42,273 nucleotides of DNA, from the NCBI GenBank assembly GCA_015680685.1, contig MNCI01017751.1, forward strand, positions 452,666 to 494,938, written 5' to 3'. The notes beneath the pieces were generated by a model. The model made no database searches. It worked only from the letters and a program-made list of their open reading frames with translations, and had not been told where the DNA came from. The position numbers were made by a program, and so were the translations under genes. Position 1 is the first letter of the stretch, and the number at the start of each line of letters is the position of its first letter. Positions 34,514-42,273 of this stretch are shown here, in pieces. The DNA comes from Gnetum montanum. Taxonomy: Eukaryota; Streptophyta; Gnetopsida; Gnetales; Gnetaceae.

Positions 34514-34650
34514 TCCTAGATCAACAAGAAGTCACCAGCCTTTTAGAAACTATCCTCTTAATGAGTATGTGGTGTTGATTGAAGGGGAAGAACCTCAAAG
34601 TTATGATGAGGCTTTGGCAGATAAATACGAGGAGTGGAATACAAGAAGTT
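34514..34650 (+). pseudogene. Inverted copia segment inside copia-2
   Basis: On the plus strand, opposite to its surroundings, residues RSTRSHQPFRNYPLNEY and EGEEPQSYDEALADKYEEW are readable in frame. This is the linker between integrase and RT in copia polyproteins, which should have been on the minus strand just upstream of VAKGF. The about 60 residues that normally follow it are missing. So about 140 bp has been flipped at the join between the integrase part and the RT part. Confidence 0.75.
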
Positions 34651-34689
34651 ACTCAGGCTCACACAGATAATGGAATTGATTCCTAGTTA

Positions 34690-36334
34690 TAACGTCCTAC
34701 CAATTTCTCTTTCTACACTCGGATGGAAATGCTTGAACACATCTAGCACCTAGTCTTTCATTGTTAAGGTGTATAACCACACCTATTTGGAGTGATCATC
34801 AATAAATGTGACAAAGTAGTATGCCCCACCAAGTGATCTTGTTGGCACAGGACGACAAATATCACAATGCATAAGATCTAAAACATGCTTACTTCTATGT
34901 GGAACTGAGCTTTTGAAGATGACTCTATGCTATTTTCTAGCTAAAAAATATACATAGATCTTCAAATGTATGTCTTTCACCTTTGAAACTATATTCTTCT
35001 TAGCTAGGATATCTAGCCCCTTTTGGCTAATGTGGCCAAGCTTTTTATGCCACAGCTCCATTGTTACTTCATCCTCCACCACATTGATGGTGTTTTTGAT
35101 GACATGTGCTTATGTCATGCACAAAGAATGTTTCTTCTTTCCTATGGCTACCACCAACAAATTCTTGGAGAGTTTCTAATGCCCTTCTTTGAAGTTGTTG
35201 TGGTCATCATTATCTAGTTTTCTATCAAGTTTAGTCTAATATCTAGAATATGTTTGATATTTCTCAAAATTAGTCTACAACTAGTATTTGTCCTCAAGAA
35301 AACATCTCCAATGCTAACTACTTTGCTTGAATAATCATTTTCCATCTTTACTTCACCATAGCTTCCTTGCATGTAGGATGAAAAGAGGTCTCTTTTGGAT
35401 GTCACATGAATAGAAGCACTAGTATAAGATATTCAATCCATTTCCTAGGTTGCAAAATTGACAATATTAGCCTCACTCATGTTTCTGAAGATGTAAGCCT
35501 TCTATTTCACAATTGAAGCCCAATATCTATCATTCTCACTTGGTTGATGCTGTTGCTGCTGCTCTTGCTTTAGCCTTTTGCAATTCCTCTTCATATGCCC
35601 CTTCTTATCATAGTGATAATACTCAATCTCCTTTTTGGACTTAGACTTACTTCTATCATTTCCATGCTTTTGTGGATCTTTGCTCCAGCTCCTCCCCTAG
35701 TTTTTTGTAACTAGTGCCTCAAAATTAGAACTTGTGGATCCTAGCATCTTTCTCCTTATTTCTTCATTTAGAAGATTTCTCTTGATTTGGATGAATCATA
35801 CAACTCCATTTGGGGCTAAGTTTGTTATTGACATTTTGAGTGTCTCCCAACTTTGTGGCAAGAAACCAAGAATTATCATATCCTATAATTCTTTGTCGAA
35901 GTTGGTCTTCAAATCTATAGGTTGATTCATAATTCCCTACATTTCATTGAGGTGGTTAGATATGGGAGTACCTTCTTTGTACTTGGTGTTCACCAATTTT
36001 AATATCAAGTACATTTTATTTCCTTTCTAGCATACATCTCCTCTAACTTATCCCACAAAATTTTGGTAGATTTTTCTATGGAGACAAGATGATAAACATT
36101 ATCATCCATCCAATGGTGAATATAACCTATAGCTTGCCTATTAAACATTTTTCATTCCTCATCATCCATTGTTGTTGGATTTGTACCAATGATAGGAGCA
36201 TAATGCTTTTTATAGTATAAAAGATCTTCCATTTTCCCCTTCCATAAGTAAGAATTTTTAGAATTCAAATAAACAATTCTACTAGTATTTATATCCATGC
36301 TACTAACTCCACTACTGTTGCTAGTGTTTGCCAT
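34690..36334 (-). pseudogene. Copia-2 gag, protease and integrase N-terminus
   Basis: Starts at the Met of MANTSNSSGVSSMD (36334); an in-frame ATG 12 bases upstream gives only MWVV. Gag: YLWKGKMEDLLYY, KLEEMYARKE, NLAPNG. The zinc knuckle near 35595 reads YHYDKKGHMKRNC with both first Cys positions now Tyr. Protease: the DTGAS-like site is degraded to SYTSASIHVTS after a stop; 35405-35214 is open (KRDLFSSYMQGSYGEVKM). Pre-integrase: ELWHKKLGHISQKGL (about 35050). Integrase: LMHCDICRPVPT, GGAYYFVTFIDDHSK, then lost at about 34690, before the second catalytic Asp. Confidence 0.8.
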
Positions 36335-36407
36335 AACAACCCACAAAAATACTTGTAAATTTTATGGCAAATTCCATGGGCTATAGTACCACAGACTACT
36401 ATAGGAA

Positions 36408-36422
36408 CCTACTCTGCTATAG
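36408..36422 (-). other. Copia-2 primer-binding site (weak)
   Basis: Minus strand ctatagcagagtagg just inside the right LTR resembles the initiator tRNA-Met site (GGTATCAGAGC) with a 2-base insertion. Confidence 0.35.
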
Positions 36423-37121
36423 TGAATGAGTTGTTAAGTGTTGTTATGCTATTTGTGATCTCCATCCTTGCACTCCAATACTAGTTTTTGGGAAAAAGAG
36501 GGTACAACACCACGAATAGACTTATGCAATATTTTCCCACTTTTGTGTTAAAAGTAGGATATAAACTAATAGAGTAGACAATGAAAGTAAAGTACAAAAT
36601 AATAACACCCAATAATACAACGATTCATGTGGTTCATCCTTCCTTGGATGAACTCCAAAAAAATCTTCTTCCACTAATAAATAGTAGGAACACAAAATGT
36701 CTCTCTAGTTAATTACTATAGGTATACAAGATTGATAGACACCCTCTAGAAGAAATATTCTTCTAATAACAAGGAGAAACTCAAGCTCACAAGGCTTATT
36801 TATGTGTCTCTCCCTTTGGCCTCTCTTTCTCCTCGGTTGTTGGCTTCTCATCTAGTTGCATCTATTTGCCATTTCCCTTAGATTTATAGCCAAGGGAAAT
36901 GCCTTGTGTTGGCTAACTTAGGTAGCCTTTGTTGAAGGCTGCCTAACTTAGTAGCCAACCTAGGTAGCTAATTTTGGTTGGCTGCCTAACTTAGCAACCA
37001 ATGTGGGTAGCTAATTTGTGTTGCCTGCCTAACTTAGCAAGTAGCCTTACTTCCCCTTCTATTTATTTATTTATATATTAATGTGTTGTGGGCTTCATGT
37101 TGAAGGAACCCACACACATCA
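36423..37121 (-). repeat. Copia-2 right LTR (5' LTR by orientation), with U3 tandem repeats
   Basis: Minus strand begins TGATGTGTGTGGG and ends ...CTCATTCA next to the primer-binding site, 699 bp. A TATA box (GGCTATAAATC) is at about 36885-36895. U3 holds 43-bp imperfect tandem repeats, marked by ctgcctaacttag at 36939, 36982 and 37025, with a partial unit at about 36911. Confidence 0.6.
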
Positions 37122-37918
37122 ATTAGCTCCAGTATCGTACACGTAAGAAAGCTTATTTTAAAAAATAGGAAAATTGTGAAAATCATAAAGCTCTAGATTT
37201 TTGTTATAGAGCTCATTGTCATGTTAGTCTAAGTGGGAAGAAAGATCATCACAAAGAATATACGTTGGTTTTAATAGTTTTGTTAAAGATGGAACCAATT
37301 TAGAACTAGATTTTAATTCTATATGAGCTACACAAAAAAATGATGCCAAATTAGCAGAATTAAAAGTGATGTTATAAGGTTATATTGAAAAAAGTTATTA
37401 TATGAAAAGCTAGAGCCTACACTACTATGGAAGCAAGTTGAACCTCATTAATAAAAAGAGGGGAGTTGTTAGTTGAAGCTTCAAAAGCCATTATATCCAA
37501 TCTAGATAGAGCTTATTATTGCCATGAAAAGTGAAGAAACAATTATCACTAAACATGAAATGATAGATTTCTTCCTCTGCTAAACTTTTAATGCTCATGT
37601 CAAGCTCATACCAAATGTAGTAATGGAAGCTAAGATGTAATAGATGTAGCTTCTTCTTCTTTAGGTACTCTTCCCAATATATTGGTAATGGTTACAACTT
37701 ATTACTGCTCATACGTCTCTAGCATATTAGCAAAGGCTTGAAAAAAAAACTCTAAAAATAACTAGAAATAATGATGACGATAAATTGAAGCTTTATAGAT
37801 TAGCTTTGTTATTCTCCTTTTGGCCTTGTAATTGAACTAGAATTTCTTCTTCTATGCTTCTTTTCTTGTTTTTCATATCTCTCTTAGTCTCTTCTCTAAA
37901 ATAGCTCTGGTTTTTTTT
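37122..37918. other. Unassigned sequence between copia-2 and copia-3
   Basis: Plus-strand pieces such as ENCENHKALDFCYRAHCHVSLSG and KDHHKEY (37165-37265) look protein-like with Cys/His spacing, possibly a zinc-binding host exon relic, but the frame is soon lost and I cannot name it. The region could also be U3 of the copia-3 LTR. A poly-T/A mix lies near 37740 and 37910. Confidence 0.3.
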
Positions 37919-38004
37919 TCTTAGAATGCTTGGTAACTCTTGAGTTTCTATTTTGAGACANGTCTTAGAATGCTTGGTAACTCTTGAGTTTCTATTTTGA
38001 GACA
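37919..38004. repeat. Perfect 42-bp direct repeat flanking an undetermined base
   Basis: 37919-37960 and 37963-38004 are identical, separated only by N at 37961 and one G. This is the signature of two overlapping contig ends joined without merging. The minus-strand ORF crossing it (37793-38005) reads the same residues twice and should not be trusted. Confidence 0.9.
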
Positions 38005-38384
38005 AGGCAAAGTATTTCCATTTGTTCTATAAAAGTGAATTTTTATGACCTGGAGCCTAGTGGTTGTGCTCAACATATGACTATAAAGGAAGCCTTGTAA
38101 TTTTCATTGATTAATAAATTACTCTACCACCTAGGATCTAGGGAGAGTTTTATGGTTGAGGTAGGCCAACCAATCGAGTAGCTAAATCACCTTAAAATCT
38201 TTGTGGCTATTTACTATTTTCTATACAGGTGTTTTATTTTTGACATTAAGTTTTTTTAATGGTCTTTCTATTAACCTTTATTTAACTTCAATTTTTATAA
38301 GGCCTTGATTCACTTCTCTCTCTCTCTCTCTCTCTCCTGCCACCCCACCCTCCAAGTGCCTCTAGTTGTGTCCAGGAAATAACA
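38005..38384 (+). repeat. Copia-3 5' LTR, R/U5 and proximal U3
   Basis: The end ...ggaaataaca abuts the primer-binding site. 38290-38384 aligns with the inner end of the copia-1 LTR (16829-16920, reversed). A TATA-like box (CTATAAAAG) is at 38027-38035. The LTR start is not seen and may lie left of the contig join at 37961. Confidence 0.55.
38315..38336. repeat. (TC)11 microsatellite in the copia-3 LTR
   Basis: Pure 22-base TC run. The matching place in the copia-1 LTR has only a short C/T-rich word (ctccccctctc). Confidence 0.95.
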
Positions 38385-38399
38385 ATTGTTATTGGAGCC
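38385..38399 (+). other. Copia-3 primer-binding site, initiator-tRNA-Met type (degenerate)
   Basis: attgttattggagcc matches ATTGGTATCAGAGCC at 12 of 15 positions, directly after the LTR end, 55 bases before the gag ATG. Confidence 0.6.
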
Positions 38400-38454
38400 T
38401 AGTCAACACCTCTTAACTTACTAGCCTCTATTGTACCTTTTCATTATCTTGGAC

Positions 38455-39873
38455 ATGGCATAGAATCAAGGCTTTAGATCTAACAAAGCTCCATGGTTTG
38501 ATGGCTTAGTTTATCCTCTATGAAAGTCCAAGATGAATACATATCTTTTAGAATATGATGATGATGTATGGAAGGTAGTTGGTAGAGGAACAAAAAATGC
38601 TATGCATAATGCTCAAGCTATGAATGCTTTGGTTTATTGCTTGGATAGAGTAGTGTGTATGAACGTTATGCACCTTCAATTAGCCAAAGATATGTAGGAA
38701 CATCTTCAAGCTATTTGTGAAGAATATGATAAAGTGAATAAGTCTAAGCTGCTAACATTAAGAAAATGTTTTAATGCTTTGAAGATAGAAGAGAATCAAA
38801 ATATCAGAAATTTCTTCAGCCAAATAGATGGAGTTGTTAGTGAGATGACTATGCTTGGTAAAACGTAATTTGATGATATAATCTGCTAGAATAGTTTTTT
38901 CTATTTTACCTATAGATTTGAAGTATAGGTCTCATCCATAGAAGTAGCAAAAGATCTCTATAAATTAATAATAGTTGAGCACTATAGTATACTTTAGCCT
39001 TTGAATTTAGAAAAGGAACAACTAGTATTTCGAGTAAAATGGAGAAAATTTCTTTCAAACCTGAAGCTAAAAAAATGAATATGAGGAACCATCAAAATTA
39101 GATTTAGATTCTAATAAGGAGATTGCTAATCTTACTAGAAATCTTAGAAGGCTCAAAAATATGAAGTCTAGTAAGAAGATAACAAAATTCTTTTCTTGTT
39201 ATTATTGTGATGAAACATGTCATATAATTGCTAAGTCTCCAAAGAAGAAGAAAGATGAAGAAAATCAAAAAAATTAGATGATCAAGTTCAACCAAAGAAC
39301 ACTCGGTACAAGTTTGATAAAATAAAAGATCAATTAGCTGAAATATAAAACCAATTAGAGCATTTAGAAGTTAGCATAGAAATTGAAAATGTTGAAGAAA
39401 ATTCTTTTGTTCATTTTTCTTATGCCAATATAATAACTAATAATATTGATATTGTTACAAAAGACTTATTTTCATTTTCAACCATGATTGAAGATTATGA
39501 TTCAAATGATGATTTTCAAATCCTTATGTATATTGACCCAAATGAGCAAAAAAATTCTAGTACTACTGAGATTGCAAGTTTAGGTGAAGATGAACATGGA
39601 CCAAACTCATTAGACACAGCTGAAACTAAATATGAAGAAACTAGTGATATCAATATAGAAGGACTAATGGAGCAATTAGAGATGATGGTCAAAGATAATA
39701 AAAACAGTTATAAGATGAAGCTTGAATCAGTTGAAAAAGAAAATTTAAAGCTAAAAGAGGAGGTGCTACTGCTAAAGAAGAAAATGATAAGTAAGACTAC
39801 TAAAGTTACATTTGATTTATTTAGTAGGTTTACTAATAGCTTAGAACAACTTAAGGATATTATCAATAATTGA
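38455..39873 (+). pseudogene. Copia-3 gag
   Basis: ATG 38455 (MA-stop-NQGFRSNKAPWFDG) opens a frame that returns at 39484-39873, so the start and end of gag are still in the same phase. Core pieces: NALVYCLDRVVCMN, EEYDKVNKSKLLTLRKCFN, GVVSEMTMLGKT. A knuckle starts FSCYYCDETCH (about 39193). The 129-codon open end is acidic then coiled-coil (KMKLESVEKENLKLKEEV). It matches copia-1 gag piece for piece. Stops, mostly TAG, occur at about 38461, 38522 and 38696, and there are frameshifts between about 39060 and 39480. Confidence 0.8.
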
Positions 39874-40287
39874 TGATCAAGAAATAATAACCAAGGTCTT
39901 GACTATGATGTTGGACCCTTAAAAAGGTTGCCTTCAATAAAAGTATCAGCCTAGAAGATAAATACCCAAACACGACCTCCAAAATCATAAACCATTAGCT
40001 CACTAATAGGCAAGGGAATTATTTCTATTCTAACAATTCCAATCATTAGGTATGGTTCAACAACAATAATTAATCTCTTCCAAGGATACTATTTTAAGTA
40101 TAAAATGTTAGGCCATAAAGCAAGAAATTGTAGAACTTATGACTTTTCTCACTATGAAAATATGCATTATTCTCATGCTACTAAGCACTTTTCAAGAAAT
40201 AATAGAATAGAACAATAAGTTTGAAGACCAATCAATAGAAGAGCTCTCCTTGTATAGTTAGCCATAAAGAGCTCCTGCAGCCTAGAG
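39874..40287 (+). pseudogene. Copia-3 nucleocapsid region with mutated second zinc knuckle
   Basis: After gag, a knuckle at 40090-40131 reads YFKYKMLGHKARNC. The first two zinc-binding Cys are Tyr (TAT at 40090 and 40099), while His and the last Cys remain. It would not bind zinc normally. The region around it is frame-broken. Confidence 0.6.
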
Positions 40288-40510
40288 ACATGGTTTCTTG
40301 ATAGTGGATGCTCTCAACATATGACCAGTGATAGATCAAAATTTAACACACTAAAACCCTTTAATGGAGGGAAAATAAGATTTAGTGACAATGGTAAAGC
40401 TGTAGTAAGAGGTATTGGCTTAATTAAAATTCATAATAATTTTCCTAAAGTTCATAATGTTTATTTTGTTAATGCCTTACATTATAATTTATTAAGCTTA
40501 GGATAATTTT
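40288..40510 (+). pseudogene. Copia-3 aspartic protease
   Basis: Would process the polyprotein. WFLDSGCSQHMTSDRSKF at 40291-40344 keeps an intact D-S-G active site (Asp codon 40300-40302). Open from 40321 to 40506 (FNGGKIRFSDNGKAVVRGIG, VYFVNALHYNLLSLG), covering most of the domain, with a stop at 40504-40506. It is better preserved than the same region of copia-1 (14940-14700 minus). Confidence 0.75.
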
Positions 40511-40639
40511 CAAGAGATTTGTTTCATGAATGAGAAATGTATATTGGAGAATAAAGAAATGGATTTTAAAGTTTATGTTACTTGAGTAGGAAATAATTTA
40601 TATCCTATAAATGAGCAACCTCAATGTCTAACTCCTATT

Positions 40640-41460
40640 TTTGAGATAAGCAGTAGTAGATTGTGGCACAAAAGATAGGGACACTTAAGCTTAGGAAATA
40701 TACAAGCTTTCATCAAGGCTTAAAATTGTTAAAGGCATTGTTCAGGTATGTCAGCTAGTAGAGGTATGTTCTGCATGCCAACATGGTAAGCAAACTAGAG
40801 CTAAATTTAAGCTAGTAAATTTTCATTGTAAAGATAATCTTGAATTACTACATATGGATGTTTATGGGCTCGTCGATATAGTTGGTTTCAATGGTAGTAA
40901 ATATTTCTTTATTATTATTGATGATTATACTAGAATTTCATGGCTAACATATGTTGATAAAAAGTATGATGTATTTAAACATTTTAAGATAATTAAAAGT
41001 ATGGTTGAAATTGAAACAAGACTTAAAATCAAAGCTGTTAGGAATGACAATGGAGGTGAGTTCATCTCAAATGAATATTATGAGCTATGCAAAGATGCAG
41101 ATATCAAGAGATAGTTCTCATCAACTAGAACACCTAAGCAAAATGGTGTTGTAAAGCAATAGTACTCAAGATGATTAAATCAATGATGAACAAGAAGAAT
41201 GTACCAAAGTACCTATGGAATGAGGTAGCAAGAAAAACTATGTATATCATCAATAGATGTTTGATAAGAGTTGATAATGCTAAGACTTCTTATCAAATGT
41301 GGTATGAAAAAATGGCTAATGCTTAATATTTCAAAATTTTCAGCAGCAAGTACTATATTAAGAATCAAGATACTACTCACAAGCTTAATGGTCATTATAA
41401 AGATGGTTTTTTTATTAGATCTTCTAGTAATTTAAAAGCTTATCATTACTTAAATTTAAA
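40640..41460 (+). pseudogene. Copia-3 integrase
   Basis: The pre-integrase patch SSRLWHK..GHLSLGNIQAF (40650-40715) is followed by a zinc-site remnant CSACQHGK (about 40771). The core opens at 40854: LLHMDVYGLVD (first Asp), FFIIIDDYTRISW, then AVRNDNGGEF at about 41035-41065 (second Asp kept). In TPKQNGVVKQ (41130-41160) the catalytic Glu of the family (GVVER) is Lys, AAG, so the enzyme is inactive. The C-terminal part continues in another frame (MIKSMMNKKNVPKYLWNEVA). This is the region that the gypsy element interrupts in copia-1. Confidence 0.8.
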
Positions 41461-42273
41461 AACATGAAAGATTGCTGAACCACCTCATGCTAAGATTGTT
41501 GAATTACCAAAAGATACTAAAAATATGGCTAGGAAAGATATAAATGCAGATGAAGAAGAAAATGGTGATGGAATTCTGGAATCCAAAAAAGTTGATGAGA
41601 TTGAAGAACAACATCCATCCTTAATTAATGAGCTAGAAAAAGAATAAGAGGCTACACCTGATTATGGTTAAGGAGAAGAATGCATAGGTAGATATCCTTA
41701 AGAGACCTCTTAGATAAAGGACAAGGATGAATACATCTAAAACAAAAAATAATGGCTTATTAGTATGCTATCTTGCTTTTTCCATTCCTCTAATAGTTAA
41801 GGAAGCTCTTGGAAGTGAGGACTAGAAGAATGCCATGGATGAAGAGATGAAGCAAATAAAAAAGAATGATACTTAGGAGCTGAACCCATAGCCCAAAGGA
41901 GCTAACATCATTGAAATTAAGTGTATCTTTGCAAACATGCTAAATGAGCATGGTGAAGTAACCTAAAATAAGGAAATATTAGTAGCAAAAGGCTTTTCTC
42001 AAATAGGGGGACTTTATTATCAAGATACATTTTCTCTAGTTGTAAGATTGGAATCTATTAGAATACTCTTAACTTTTATAGCTTATCAAGTTTTAAGCTC
42101 TACCCAATGGATGTGAAATTAGCATTTCTAAATGGAGAAATAAAAGAAATAGTATATATAGAACAACCAAAAGGATTTACTCACACTGAAAAACAAAATC
42201 ATGTGTATCAAAGACACAAAGCTTTATATGGCTTAAAACAAGCCCCTAGGATATGGTATGCCAAGCTTGATTC
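41461..42273 (+). pseudogene. Copia-3 integrase-RT linker and reverse transcriptase start, cut by the window end
   Basis: An acidic linker (DADEEENGDGILESKKVDEIEE region, 41550-41640) leads to RT: MDEEMKQIKKNDT (about 41836), LVAKGFSQ (about 41980), then MDVKLAFLNGEIKEIVYIEQ (42109-42168) and ALYGLKQAPRIWYAKLD at the edge. The YVDD box lies beyond the window. Several stops and frameshifts. Confidence 0.8.

Noticed and set aside
37793-38005. 70-residue minus-strand ORF with an internal repeat
   Set aside because: Crosses the N and the 42-bp duplicated overlap; the repeat is probably an assembly artefact.
1-42273. CRISPR arrays, bacterial operons or defence systems
   Set aside because: No regularly spaced repeats of that kind and no bacterial gene organisation; content is plant transposons.

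Overview
The window looks like intergenic, retrotransposon-dominated DNA from a seed plant with a large genome. The evidence is a set of Ty3/gypsy (Athila/Tat-like) and Ty1/copia LTR retrotransposons plus an RTE-type LINE, all carrying stop codons and frameshifts, together with fragments of plant host genes. A gymnosperm is possible but nothing here proves it. No complete intact protein-coding gene is visible, and I saw no rRNA, tRNA or CRISPR array.

Layout. 1-293 is the 3' internal end of one gypsy copy, followed by its LTR (294-1104). A second gypsy element fills 1105-14308: a 5'-truncated LTR, a decayed tRNA-Asp-type primer-binding site, gag, protease, RT, RNase H and integrase, a spacer with small repeats and a hairpin, a long additional 3' ORF, and a 928-bp 3' LTR. 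Its right end sits inside the integrase region of an older minus-strand copia element (copia-1, 14309-16760). The LTR of copia-1 begins at 16829 and probably runs on through AT-rich DNA towards 19.3 kb. 19.3-21.4 kb is unassigned.

From 21.4 to 27.4 kb lies a minus-strand RTE LINE. It is interrupted by a GC-richer element of unknown class on the plus strand ('element C'), and a block of about 2.06 kb covering parts of both is duplicated in tandem (22401-24460 and 24462-26535). 27.4-29.57 kb is unassigned. 29.6-30.66 kb is an island of different, more CpG-containing sequence, with degenerate repeats, a plausible TATA promoter and the start of a signal-peptide ORF. At 31.75-32.59 kb there is a minus-strand pseudogene of a MATE (DTX-type) multidrug/toxin transporter.

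32.68-37.12 kb is a minus-strand copia composite (copia-2). Its two LTR-like ends do not match, and a short coding segment in its middle is inverted. 38.0-42.27 kb is a plus-strand copia (copia-3) of the same family as copia-1; it runs off the window inside RT.

How the parts relate. Relative order can be read from the nesting: copia-1 is older than the gypsy insertion, and the LINE was interrupted by element C before both were duplicated. Across unrelated elements, breaks tend to fall where a C-to-T or G-to-A change produces them (Gln, Arg or Trp codons to stops, Asp to Asn, Cys to Tyr). This fits long-term decay of methylated DNA. I found no convincing new biological system; the best leads are the chimeric/inverted copia-2, the LINE/element-C tandem duplication and the signal-peptide gene start. 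All identifications are from reading translated sequence by eye; no database search was made.
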